The translations under genes were made by a program, and so were the position numbers. This document shows, in pieces, positions 26,321-35,065 of a stretch of DNA of 64,000 nucleotides. The DNA is from Arthrobacter sp. Alg241-R88. GTDB taxonomy: Bacteria > Actinomycetota > Actinomycetes > Actinomycetales > Micrococcaceae. Under the pieces are notes generated by a model, which ran no database searches, was not told the DNA's origin, and was given only the letters and a program-made list of their open reading frames with translations. Position 1 is the first letter of the stretch, and each line of letters opens with the position of its first letter. The stretch lies in contig NZ_UNRG01000008.1 in NCBI RefSeq assembly GCF_900537115.1, positions 62,001-126,000 of the forward strand, given 5' to 3'.

Positions 26321-26380
26321 AGTAAACGGTTTCTTGACTCTTGTATAGCCCTTTGTTAGTTTTTGAGAAAACGCTTTCTG
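26321..26380 (+). promoter_or_regulatory. Promoter with LacI-type operators before the second binding protein gene
   Basis: TTGACT (26334-26339), a 17-base spacer and TAGTTT (26357-26362) make a good sigma-70-like promoter. GAGAAAACGCTTTCTG (26365-26380) follows the -10, and AGTAAACGGTTTCTTG (26321-26336) overlaps the -35, so a LacI-class repressor bound at either would block transcription. The rest of the 356-bp gap 26071-26426 holds the leader frame and no other recognisable feature. Confidence 0.6.
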
Positions 26381-26426
26381 TAGTCGGCGTCACTTCACCG
26401 GAAATCATCAACCAAGGGGCAGGACA

Positions 26427-27722
26427 ATGCGGTTTAGTCTCAAAAAGTCGTCCAAGGCAGTCGCCGGCGCATCAGCAGCGCTGGCACTGGTTCTCACAGG
26501 CTGCGGCAGCAGTCCGGAAGCCAGCAAGGTGGGGACTGTTGAAGACCCCGTCACCATCCGCTTCGCCTGGTGGGGCAACGATTCCCGCGCCAAGACCACC
26601 TTGGAAGTCATCAAGGACTTCGAAGCGGCGAACCCCACCATCAAGGTGCAGGGCGAGAACACGGAATTCAGTTCCTACTGGGACAAGATGGCCACCCAGA
26701 TCGCAGGCGGCACCACCCCGGACGTCTTCGCCATGAGCGGCGCCTATCCCAGCGAATATGCGAGCCGGGGCGTGCTGCTGGACCTGGACAAGGTCAAGGA
26801 CCAGATCGATACGTCAAAGTTCGCAGAGGGCACTGTGGACCTGGGCAAGATCGACGGCAAGCAGTACACCATCACCGCTGGCGTCAACTCCATGTCCATG
26901 GTGGTCGACCCGAAAGTCTTCGAGGCTGCCGGAGTCGAGCTGCCCGACGATGAGACCTGGACTTGGGACGACTACGCCGAAATCGCCGCAGAGATTACCA
27001 AGAAGTCTCCGGCCGGAACCTTCGGTACCACGCCTATGACCAACGACTCGTTCCTTGCGGTATGGGCACGCCAGCACGGCGAGGACCTCTACAGGGATGA
27101 CGGCAAGAAGCTGGGCATCAGCGAGGACACCGCTACCGAGTGGTTCGAGATGAACAAGAAGCTGATGGAAACCGGCGCCGCACCCTCGGCCTCCCAGACT
27201 GTGGAGGACAACTCTGCCCAGCCCGAGTTGACGCTGATGGGCCAGGGCAAGCAGGGCATGAAGATCTCCTGGAGCAACCAGATGAACTCGTACTCAGGCT
27301 CACCGCTGGTGATGATGAAGCTCCCGAACGAGAGCAAGCAGCCGGGCACGTGGCTGCGGTCCTCCATGGAATATGCCATCTCTTCGAAGTCGGCGCACCC
27401 CAAGGAAGCAGCCATGTTCATCAACTACCTGGTGAACAACGTGGACGCGGCCACCAAGATCAAGAGCGACCGCGGCATGCCTGCCAACACCGAACTCAAG
27501 GCCGCCATCACGCCTCTCCTCAAGGAATCCCAGCAGAAGGAAGCGGAATACCTGGACCGGATCGCCGAGCTGAAGATCGAGCCGCCGCTGCCCTTCCCCG
27601 CCGGTTCGTCGGCCACCATGGAGGTCATTAACCGGCTCAACACGGATGTACTGTTCGGAAAGACCTCACCGCGGGACGCTGCCAAGGCCTTTATCCAAGA
27701 GGTCAACTCGAACCTGGGCTAA
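26427..27722 (+). CDS. Sugar ABC transporter substrate-binding lipoprotein
   Basis: A 431-residue solute-binding protein with the signal MRFSLKKSSKAVAGASAALA and lipobox LTGC. The mature protein starts with TIRFAWWGNDSRAKTTLEVI and is closely similar to the product of 22584-23942. AAGGGG precedes ATG 26427. It is divergent from the permease pair at 24195-26070 and heads the operon that includes the alpha/beta hydrolase at 27772. It probably delivers the substrate processed by that operon. Confidence 0.92.
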   Translation: MRFSLKKSSKAVAGASAALALVLTGCGSSPEASKVGTVEDPVTIRFAWWGNDSRAKTTLEVIKDFEAANPTIKVQGENTEFSSYWDKMATQIAGGTTPDVFAMSGAYPSEYASRGVLLDLDKVKDQIDTSKFAEGTVDLGKIDGKQYTITAGVNSMSMVVDPKVFEAAGVELPDDETWTWDDYAEIAAEITKKSPAGTFGTTPMTNDSFLAVWARQHGEDLYRDDGKKLGISEDTATEWFEMNKKLMETGAAPSASQTVEDNSAQPELTLMGQGKQGMKISWSNQMNSYSGSPLVMMKLPNESKQPGTWLRSSMEYAISSKSAHPKEAAMFINYLVNNVDAATKIKSDRGMPANTELKAAITPLLKESQQKEAEYLDRIAELKIEPPLPFPAGSSATMEVINRLNTDVLFGKTSPRDAAKAFIQEVNSNLG

Positions 27723-27771
27723 CCCGGCACGGACAATTCCGCACCGCAACATCAGAACAGGAGGCAGGCCA

Positions 27772-28995
27772 GTGAGCCCCGATGCCGAACTGACCTACGA
27801 AGCCCGGCCACCACGGCCCAGCGCGATAGCCGGCTACGGCGACTGGCCTGCCTATGTTCAGCAACACCCCAGGTACCAGGCCGCCGCCCCGGCGTCGCAG
27901 GAACTCGCGGACGCGCTTGGGGTACCGGGCTCGCCGCAGCAGCCGAAGGTAACGGTCCACTGGGCGGAAACGTACGACGGCGTCACAACCTCCCAGCTCA
28001 GCTGGCAGTTGGGTTTCGGCCCGCGCACCACTGGCTGGCTGGTCCGGCCGGCCGGGGTTTCCGGCCCCCTGCCGGGAGTCCTTGCCCTGCACTGCCATGG
28101 GGGAAACAAGTTCGGCGGGGCGGACCGGCTGGTGGAACTCCCGGAATCACATCCCTCGGCGGAAAACGCGCGGGCAGGCCACTACGACGGCCGGGCGCTT
28201 GCCACCGAGGTTGCGCGCCGGGGCTTCGCTGTCCTCGCCCACGACACGTTCGCCTGGGGCAGCCGCCGCTTTGACCTCGCCGTTCCGCCGTGGCGGACGG
28301 CCTCGGCACTGGAGGCGCGGCAGGCGCAGTGGCGGCAGGCCGGCGTCGTGCCTTCCGAAGCTGATGAATACAACGCCGCCGCCGCTTTCCACGAGGAAAC
28401 CGTGGCCAAGACCGCCGGCCTGCTGGGCACCAGCCTCGCCGGCATGGTGGCCCACGACGACCTGGCCGCCCTGGAGATTCTGGCCGGACTGCCGGACGTG
28501 GACCAGGACCGCCTGGGCTGCATCGGCTTCTCCGGCGGCGGTGGCCGCTCCGTTGCCCTTGCCGCCCTGAGTCCGCGGATCCGCAGCTACGTGGTGACGT
28601 GCATGATGACCACTTTCCAGTCGCTTCTTCCCGCCCACCTGGACGCGCATTCCTGGCTGCTGCAGACTCCCGGCCTGTGGCGGCTGGGTGACTGGCCTGC
28701 GCTCACGGCAAGATCAGGCGCGGGCCACCTGCTGGTGCAATACGCGCTGGCAGATGAGCTTTTCCCCGAAGACGGCATGCGTGAGGCCCACCGCATACTG
28801 GAGTCACTGCACCGCCCGGGGAGCTACACCGGAAGCTTCTGGCCGGGCGGCCATGTTTTTACAGCCCAGATGCAGGAGGAAGCCCTCCACTTCCTGTCTT
28901 CCACGCTTCACGCCACGCAGCCGGACACATCCGGCCCGGCTGCCGCGGCCACACCCGACGTCCTAACCACCTTCAGCCCGCGAGGAACTTCCTGA
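27772..28995 (+). CDS. Alpha/beta hydrolase, acetyl-esterase/dienelactone-hydrolase-like
   Basis: A 407-residue cytoplasmic alpha/beta hydrolase. The nucleophile elbow GFSGGGG places Ser254, a likely acid is in ALADELFPEDG, and the His is His361 in WPGGHVF. An oxyanion-type stretch LALHCHGGNKFGG lies early. The family includes sugar acetyl esterases and carboxylesterases. GTG 27772 is selected because AGGAGG lies seven bases before it. It follows the binding protein by 49 bp and its TGA overlaps the next ATG by one base. It may remove acetyl or methyl esters, or open a sugar lactone (inference). Confidence 0.8.
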   Translation: MSPDAELTYEARPPRPSAIAGYGDWPAYVQQHPRYQAAAPASQELADALGVPGSPQQPKVTVHWAETYDGVTTSQLSWQLGFGPRTTGWLVRPAGVSGPLPGVLALHCHGGNKFGGADRLVELPESHPSAENARAGHYDGRALATEVARRGFAVLAHDTFAWGSRRFDLAVPPWRTASALEARQAQWRQAGVVPSEADEYNAAAAFHEETVAKTAGLLGTSLAGMVAHDDLAALEILAGLPDVDQDRLGCIGFSGGGGRSVALAALSPRIRSYVVTCMMTTFQSLLPAHLDAHSWLLQTPGLWRLGDWPALTARSGAGHLLVQYALADELFPEDGMREAHRILESLHRPGSYTGSFWPGGHVFTAQMQEEALHFLSSTLHATQPDTSGPAAAATPDVLTTFSPRGTS

Positions 28996-31097
28996 TGACT
29001 CAACAATCCGCCACCGCGGAGAACAGCACCCACACGGCGCCGGCAACTGACCCGGCAGCGGTTCCGCGGATAGCCCTGGTGGGCGTCCACGGATTCGGCG
29101 AACGCCACCTGGCCAACCTCGCCCGGCTCGAGGAAGCCGGGGCCCTGGAACTGGTCGCCGTCGCGGACCCCAATCCTCCCGCAGAAGGACGGCTGGCAGA
29201 GTCGGTAGCCGTCTTCGATGACCTGGGACAGCTGCTGGCAGCGGATCCGGGGGTCGACGTCGTAATCCTTGCCACCCCCATCCAGACGCATGCCCCCTTG
29301 GCCCTCGCGGCGTTGGCAGCGGGCAAGGATGTCTATGTGGAGAAGCCGCCCGTGGCGTCCCTCGCCCAGTTCCAGGAGGTGTTGGCAGCCGCTGAAACCG
29401 CCGGACGGCTGGTCCAGGTGGGCTTCCAGAGCTTGGGTTCCCACGCATTGCCCGCCATTCGCCGTTTGGTGGAAGCTGGCGGGATTGGTGACATCCTCGG
29501 CCTGAGCGCGAAAGGGCAGTGGGTGCGGAACAAGGCCTACTTCAAGCGTTCGCGCTGGGCCGGGAAGCGCAGCCTGGACGGCATCGACGTGGTGGACGGT
29601 GTGGCAACCAACGCCCTCGCCCACGCCGTGGCCACCGCACTCCATATGGCGGGAGCACACACACTCGCGGACGTGGAAACAGTGGAGACGGACCTTTACC
29701 GGGCACACGACACCCAGAGCGATGACACGTCCATCATCCGCGTCCGCACCACCGGCGGGACCACGCTGCTTTGCGGGCTGACGCTGTGCGCGCCCGAGCA
29801 GCAGGATCCGTCCGTGACCGTGCACGGAACCCGCGGCGAGATCACCCTCTACTACACCCAGGACGAGGTGGTCATCAGCACCGCCGACGGCGAGCGCCGC
29901 GAGGAATTCGGCCGCACCGACCTGCTCGAGAACCTGTTGGATGCCCGCTCGACGGGTGCCCCGCTGCTGTGTTCCCTGCCAGACACCGGCGCTTTCACTA
30001 CTGTGCTGGAGGCCATCCGAACAGCCCCGGCACCCCAGGCCATCCCCGCAGACGCCATCACGTGGGAAGGCGAGGGGGACGACGCCCATCCGGTTGTTCA
30101 CGGTATCGGCACCTTGATCGAGCGCGCCATCAAGGCGCAGGCCACCTTTGCCGAGCTGGGAGTGCCGTGGGCGCGGGCCCTACCGCCGGTCCGCGCTTTG
30201 ACGCTGGACGGCCAGGCCATCGCCGAGTACCAGGACGGCAGCCGGATCCGAGCTGTCTCGTCGCCACGGCCTTACCTGCACCCGGTACGTACCCTTCAAG
30301 GCACCGTGGTGACGGACCACCAGCCGCTGGACCACGTGTGGCACCTCGGCGTCGGCGTGGCCCTGCAGGACGTGGACGGCATCAATTTCTGGGGCGGGCG
30401 TACTTACACGCGCGAAGCCGGACAATACGTCTGGCGCCCGGACCACGGCAGCATCAGCAGCACAGCAACTCTCATTGAAGAAACGGCCGCCACGTCCCGT
30501 GGCCACGACGGCCGGCTGCAGGAGACCCTGACCTGGAACGGGCCCGACGGCGCCCCCGTCCTGGTTGAGGACCGTCGCTGGACCTGGTCCGGCGTCAGTT
30601 CCTCCGCCTGGCAGCTGTCCCTGGACTTCGCCCTCTCCCCTGCCGGGAACCAGCCGGTCAGCCTCGGCAGCCCCGGATCCAACGGCCGCCACGAAGGTGG
30701 CTACGGCGGGTTCTTCTGGAGGCTGCCGGCCTGCCTCAGTGCCGCCGTCTGGACACCCGCCGGCGCCGGCGAATCAGAGGTGCACGGCTCGGTAACGCCG
30801 TGGCTCGCCTGGGCGGGGAAATTCGAGGCAGGAACGTTCGACGGCGGGACTGCCGACGGCGGTATGCCACACGGCAGCGCCACCCTTGTTTTCGTGGCGG
30901 CGGAAGGTTCCACCGACCCCTGGTTCGTCCGGGTGGACGGTTACCCGGGCGTGGGCCAGTCACTCGCCTGGGACACCCCGGTGATCGCAGAACCGGGCAC
31001 TTCCGTCCAACGCAGCATCACCGTTTTTGTGGCCGACGGCATCCTGGGCACAGCAGACATCGAAGCATTGATCAACCGGCAGGGGAACCGTTCATGA
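28995..31097 (+). CDS. Fusion of Gfo/Idh/MocA oxidoreductase with PmoA/DUF6807 domain
   Basis: A 700-residue two-domain protein. Residues about 25-390 are a Gfo/Idh dehydrogenase with VGVHGFG (Rossmann) and VEKPPVAS (Lys117 region). They run nearly collinear with the stand-alone protein at 8571-9836. Residues about 400-695 match the PmoA/DUF6807 family, seen in RPYLHPVRT, DHVWHLGVGV and GINFWGG. The PmoA name comes from an old annotation; its activity is unknown. It is coupled to both neighbours (TGATG and ATGA overlaps). The fusion suggests that the product of oxidation is handed to the second domain (inference). Confidence 0.85.
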   Translation: MTQQSATAENSTHTAPATDPAAVPRIALVGVHGFGERHLANLARLEEAGALELVAVADPNPPAEGRLAESVAVFDDLGQLLAADPGVDVVILATPIQTHAPLALAALAAGKDVYVEKPPVASLAQFQEVLAAAETAGRLVQVGFQSLGSHALPAIRRLVEAGGIGDILGLSAKGQWVRNKAYFKRSRWAGKRSLDGIDVVDGVATNALAHAVATALHMAGAHTLADVETVETDLYRAHDTQSDDTSIIRVRTTGGTTLLCGLTLCAPEQQDPSVTVHGTRGEITLYYTQDEVVISTADGERREEFGRTDLLENLLDARSTGAPLLCSLPDTGAFTTVLEAIRTAPAPQAIPADAITWEGEGDDAHPVVHGIGTLIERAIKAQATFAELGVPWARALPPVRALTLDGQAIAEYQDGSRIRAVSSPRPYLHPVRTLQGTVVTDHQPLDHVWHLGVGVALQDVDGINFWGGRTYTREAGQYVWRPDHGSISSTATLIEETAATSRGHDGRLQETLTWNGPDGAPVLVEDRRWTWSGVSSSAWQLSLDFALSPAGNQPVSLGSPGSNGRHEGGYGGFFWRLPACLSAAVWTPAGAGESEVHGSVTPWLAWAGKFEAGTFDGGTADGGMPHGSATLVFVAAEGSTDPWFVRVDGYPGVGQSLAWDTPVIAEPGTSVQRSITVFVADGILGTADIEALINRQGNRS

Positions 31098-32272
31098 GCC
31101 AGACCACAGCAGACACCACACCGCTTGCGGGCAGAGGGACCGGCACCGCGATGCTGGACGCGACGCCATCAGGACCCGCCGCGGCTCCTGCCGTCCGGGT
31201 GGCACCAGCCTCCGCCGAGGACCGCGCGGTCAAGCGGAGCCGTGTCATCGACATCCTCGACGCCAAGGGCCAGAATTCCCTGCTGCTCACCACCCACACG
31301 GCACTGACCTGGTATCTGGACGGCAGCCGGGTGCACATCAGCCTGGCCGGCGATCCCATCGCAGCCGTCCTCGTGGACCGCGGCGGCGACCACCTGGTCA
31401 CCTTCAACAACGAAGCCGGCCGCATCGCTGCCGAGGAACTGCCCTCCGGCGTCACTCTCCACTCGGTGCCCTGGTACGGCAACCTGCACGAGGTAGCAGC
31501 CGCCGTCGGCACCGCCGGGAAGGCCGCACCGCTGGCCGAAGCAGCCGTAGCCGCCGAGTTGCGCGCCGCACGCCAGCAGCTGCTCCCGGCTGAAAGCGCC
31601 CGGTATGCCCGCCTCAGCGCCGACGTCGCTGCCATCATGACCGACGTGCTCTCAGCCGCACGTCCGGAAACCACCGAGTTTGAGCTGGTATCCGCGCTGG
31701 CCGCCCGGGTTGTAGCCGCCGGTGCCGAGCCGCTGGTCCTCCTGTGCAACGGCAGCAGCCGAAGCGATTTCCGGCACCCGCTGGCCACCCACGCGCCCCT
31801 GGGCCGGCGCGCGATGACTGTGGTGTGCGCCCGGAGGGACGGCCTGGTGGCCAACATCACCCGCTGGGTAAGATTCGACGCCGGCACCCCGGAAGAGCGC
31901 GACGCCGAGGCCCGCATCGCCGCAGTGGAAGCCGACATCTTCGACGCCACGGTTCCCGGCGCCCGGCTGGACCGGATCTTTGCCGAGATCCAGGCCGCCT
32001 ACGCACGGCACGGTTTCGGCGCCGAGCAATGGGAACTGCACCATCAGGGCGGGCCCGCCGGCTACGCGGGACGCGACCCCCGGGTCACCGCAGCGGCGAC
32101 GGACACGGTGGTCCTGAACCAGGCCTTCACCTGGAACCCGTCCGGGCCCGGCGTCAAGATCGAGGACACTGTCCAGCTCACCGAATCCGGCCTGCAGGTC
32201 CTCACGGTCGACCCGCGCTGGCCAACGACCACCGTGAACGGGCTCGAGCGGCCCGCCACCCTCCAGCTCTAG
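31094..32272 (+). CDS. M24-family (Xaa-Pro peptidase-like) protein with degenerate metal site
   Basis: A 392-residue protein with a creatinase-like N-domain and a pita-bread C-domain (from about residue 175). Aligning by eye to aminopeptidase P signatures, the first Asp is Val243, the second Asp of the xDITR motif is Asn254 (VANITRW), the Glu of the FTxEPG motif is Asn348 (FTWNPSG), while the His (HHQGG, 316-317) and the final Glu357 (KIEDT) remain. Loss of three of five metal ligands argues against peptidase activity. The ATGA overlap couples it to the Gfo/Idh-PmoA fusion, so a role in sugar metabolism is likely. Confidence 0.75.
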   Translation: MSQTTADTTPLAGRGTGTAMLDATPSGPAAAPAVRVAPASAEDRAVKRSRVIDILDAKGQNSLLLTTHTALTWYLDGSRVHISLAGDPIAAVLVDRGGDHLVTFNNEAGRIAAEELPSGVTLHSVPWYGNLHEVAAAVGTAGKAAPLAEAAVAAELRAARQQLLPAESARYARLSADVAAIMTDVLSAARPETTEFELVSALAARVVAAGAEPLVLLCNGSSRSDFRHPLATHAPLGRRAMTVVCARRDGLVANITRWVRFDAGTPEERDAEARIAAVEADIFDATVPGARLDRIFAEIQAAYARHGFGAEQWELHHQGGPAGYAGRDPRVTAAATDTVVLNQAFTWNPSGPGVKIEDTVQLTESGLQVLTVDPRWPTTTVNGLERPATLQL

Positions 32273-32276
32273 CCAC

Positions 32277-32456
32277 AACGCTCTCTCACTTAATGCGCCA
32301 AAACGCCAAACGCTCTCTCAGTTTCTGCGGTAAAAAGCGAAACGCTCTCTCAGTTGTAGCCGTGGTATCGGCACACCAACTGAGAGAGCGTTTCGGTTAT
32401 ACCAACATCAACTGAGAGAGCGTTTCGGTTAAACCAACATCAAGTGAGAGAGCGTT
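32277..32456. repeat. Nested set of six inverted repeat units between convergent genes
   Basis: Three copies of AACGCTCTCTCASTT lie forward (32277-32291, 32309-32323, 32341-32355) and three reversed (32378-32392, 32410-32424, 32442-32456), about 31 bp apart. Copies 1 and 6 share a C/G variant that keeps them complementary to each other, and copies 3 and 4 pair over 18 bases. The stop codon of the aldehyde dehydrogenase gene touches copy 6. It could fold into one long arm or act as a protein-bound array; termination of both genes is likely. Confidence 0.85.
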
Positions 32457-33909
32457 ACTGGGGAAGTACCAGTTCCCCGTCCACCCGGCGCGGGATGCCC
32501 AGCGGGTTGCTTTCGCGCAGTGCCGGGTGCAGGACCGTTTCGGGGGCATCCTGGTAGGCCACCGGACGCTGGAACCTGCGGACCGCCGTCGCACCCACCG
32601 AGGTGAAGAGCGAGGTGGTGGCCGGGTAGGGCCCGCCGTGCTGCTGTGCCCAGTTGACGGCCACGCCCGTGGGCCAGCCGTCGAAGAGGACGCGGCCCGC
32701 CAGGTTGGACAGCTGTTCCACGAGCCCGGAAATGTCCTCGCCGGGCTGGGCGTGCACCGTGGCGGTCAGGCTGCCCGGAACCTTGGCCAGGACCCCGGAC
32801 AGCTCCTCCTGGTCCGTGTATTCGATCAGCATGGTGGTGGGGCCGAAGCACTCCTCCAGCAGTTCCTCGGGGCGCTCAAGCGCCTTCGCCGCGGAGGTGG
32901 AGAAGACCACCGGGGCGGCCCCATCGGACACCGCATCCTGGTCCACGCTTCCGCTCACCACATCAACGCCTTCCACGGAAGCGAAGCTGCGCAGCCCGTC
33001 CGGGTACGCCTCGGCGATCCGGGTGGTCAGCATGCCGAGCGCCGGCTTGTCCTTGCTGGCCTCCGCCACTTTCGCGGCGAAGTCCGTTCCCGCCGGAATG
33101 AAGACCAGCCCGGGCTTGGTGCAGAACTGGCCGGCGCCAAGGGTGAAGGATCCGGCCAGACCCTCGGCAAGCTGGGCGGAGCGCTCCGCCAGGGCCCGCT
33201 CGGTAACGACGACGGGGTTGAGGCTGCCGAGTTCGCCGTAGAAGGGGATGGGCTCAGGGCGGGACGTGGCCAGGTCGAAGAGGGCGCGGCCACCGGGGAT
33301 GGAGCCGGTGAAGCCGACTGCTTTGATGGCGGGATCCTGGACCAGCGCCGTTCCCACCTCGCGGCCGGCCACCAGGGCAAAGAGTCCTTCCGGCGCTCCT
33401 GCCGCAGAGAGTGCGTCGGCCATAATTTCGGCTGTCCGCTCCGAGAGCCGAAGGTGGCCCGAGTGGGCTTTGACGATGACGGAGCACCCCACGGCAAGGG
33501 CGGACGCGGTATCTCCGCCGGCTACCGAAAAGGCGAACGGGAAGTTGGACGCGGAGAACACCGCAACCGGGCCGATCGGCCGCAGGATACGGCGGAGGTC
33601 AGGCTTGGGCGGCGTGGAGTTCGGGTCGGCATGGTCGATCACGGCTTCGAGGTAGGAACCCTCGGTGATCACGCGGGCGAACAGGCGCAGCTGCCCGGTT
33701 GTCCGGGCCACTTCGCCCGTGAGGCGGGTTGCGCCAAGGCTCGTCTCGGAATCCGCGATCTCCACGAGTTCCCTGGCGTTGGCGTCGAGCGCATCGGCCA
33801 CGGCCGTGAGCCAGGCGGCACGTTCCGCGTCGGAGGCTGCTGCGGAGATTTTGGCTGCTTCGGTGGCGGCGGCCGTGAGCTCGGACAGGGAAAGGGTTGC
33901 AGTTGTCAC
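32455..33909 (-). CDS. 2,5-dioxovalerate (alpha-ketoglutarate semialdehyde) dehydrogenase
   Basis: A 484-residue aldehyde dehydrogenase that converts 2,5-dioxopentanoate to 2-oxoglutarate, the last step of the oxidative uronate route. The catalytic Cys263 is in GAGQFCTKPG, the general base Glu226 in YGELGSLNP, and the cofactor lysine at Lys147 (VIVKAHS). The NFPFAFSVAGGDTAS segment is typical of this NADP-dependent subgroup. It is separated by 52 bp from the upstream dehydratase gene and is last in the operon. It ends within the repeat array. The pathway assignment rests on the gene neighbours. Confidence 0.85.
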   Translation of the reverse strand: MTTATLSLSELTAAATEAAKISAAASDAERAAWLTAVADALDANARELVEIADSETSLGATRLTGEVARTTGQLRLFARVITEGSYLEAVIDHADPNSTPPKPDLRRILRPIGPVAVFSASNFPFAFSVAGGDTASALAVGCSVIVKAHSGHLRLSERTAEIMADALSAAGAPEGLFALVAGREVGTALVQDPAIKAVGFTGSIPGGRALFDLATSRPEPIPFYGELGSLNPVVVTERALAERSAQLAEGLAGSFTLGAGQFCTKPGLVFIPAGTDFAAKVAEASKDKPALGMLTTRIAEAYPDGLRSFASVEGVDVVSGSVDQDAVSDGAAPVVFSTSAAKALERPEELLEECFGPTTMLIEYTDQEELSGVLAKVPGSLTATVHAQPGEDISGLVEQLSNLAGRVLFDGWPTGVAVNWAQQHGGPYPATTSLFTSVGATAVRRFQRPVAYQDAPETVLHPALRESNPLGIPRRVDGELVLPQ

Positions 33910-33961
33910 TTGAGGTACCTGTTCTTCGTGTCTGGATTCATCGAGTCTGCGTTGATCTGCT

Positions 33962-35065
33962 TTAGCCTGCGTCGTGGAAGCGGAAGCCGAGTCCGGGCCG
34001 GTCCGCGAGTGTCAGCCGGCTGTTGCTGAACCGGACCGGCGAAGGACCGGCCAGGATCCCCAGCTGCTCAAAGGATGCCTCCTCCACGTCCTCCACCAAT
34101 GTGGGCTCCGCGAGCGTGAGCGCCAACTGGCCGGACAGCTCCGGCAGCAGGTGCGGCATCACCTTGATGCTGTTGGTCCGTGCAAGCTCAACAATGCGCC
34201 GGAACGGTGTGATGCCACCCACCCGGATGATGTTGGGCTGGATGATGTCCACTGCTTCCGCTTCGATGAAATCGCGGAAGCGGTAGATGGTGTGCAGGTT
34301 TTCACCGAGGGCGATCGGCACGGGCGAGTGCTTCCGGAGCCTGCGGTAGGCCCAGAGGTCGTCCGCGCGGATGGGCTCCTCGAGCCATTGAAGGCCAAAC
34401 CCGGACAGGACGTCCAGGGCTTTGAGCGTGGTGGGCAGGTCCCAGCGCTGGTTGGCGTCGATCATCAGCTTCCGGTCCGGCCCCAGGACGGCGCGGACCG
34501 CGGCCACCCGTTCGGCGTCCTCACGGATGTCCGGCTTGCCCACCTTGATCTTCACTGCCTGGTGACCGGCGGCAACCCACCGCTCAGTCTGGGCTACGAG
34601 CTCTTCGAGGCTGTAGTGCAGGTTCACTCCCGAGCCGTACACCTCCGCGGACTCCTGGCGCTGCCCCAGGAGCCCGGTGACGGAGGTGTTGGCACCGGAG
34701 GCCCGCAGGTCCCACAGGGCCAGGTCCACCCCCGCCATGGCGATGGTGGTCAGTCCCCCGCCGCCGGCTTCGTGCAGCCGTTTCCATACCGCGTCCCACA
34801 CAACCTCCGGGTTGGCAGGCAGCCCGGTGATGAACGGGGCGATGTCGTAATCCAGCAGGGCCTTAACCGCCTGCGGACCAATGGTGGGCGTCCAGGAGAA
34901 ACCGTGCCCCGCTCCGCCGTCGTCCGTGTGGATCTCCGTGGTGATCACGTGGTTTTCCGGCGCCTCAACACCCCAGCTGCGGCGCAGCGGAACGGTGATG
35001 AGGCGGGTGGTCAGGCCCGTGATGCATGGCTCCGTGCGGACGGCAACAGTTGCGGGGGCACTCAT
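33962..35065 (-). CDS. Enolase-superfamily sugar-acid dehydratase (galactarate/glucarate dehydratase-like)
   Basis: A 367-residue protein of the mandelate racemase subgroup. It shows the KxK catalytic lysines in VKIKVGKP, metal ligands in MIDANQ, WLEEPI and GEN, and a His base in MPHLLPE. In the pathway it would dehydrate galactarate or glucarate to 5-dehydro-4-deoxyglucarate, the substrate of the next enzyme. Its ATG shares one base with the TGA of the kdgD-like gene, so the genes are coupled. The substrate is inferred from neighbours, since the superfamily is diverse; L-rhamnonate or another sugar acid is less likely. Confidence 0.8.
   Translation of the reverse strand: MSAPATVAVRTEPCITGLTTRLITVPLRRSWGVEAPENHVITTEIHTDDGGAGHGFSWTPTIGPQAVKALLDYDIAPFITGLPANPEVVWDAVWKRLHEAGGGGLTTIAMAGVDLALWDLRASGANTSVTGLLGQRQESAEVYGSGVNLHYSLEELVAQTERWVAAGHQAVKIKVGKPDIREDAERVAAVRAVLGPDRKLMIDANQRWDLPTTLKALDVLSGFGLQWLEEPIRADDLWAYRRLRKHSPVPIALGENLHTIYRFRDFIEAEAVDIIQPNIIRVGGITPFRRIVELARTNSIKVMPHLLPELSGQLALTLAEPTLVEDVEEASFEQLGILAGPSPVRFSNSRLTLADRPGLGFRFHDAG

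Noticed and set aside
32277..32456. CRISPR array
   Set aside because: Units are only 15 bases, half are inverted, the spacers are related to each other, and there are no cas genes.
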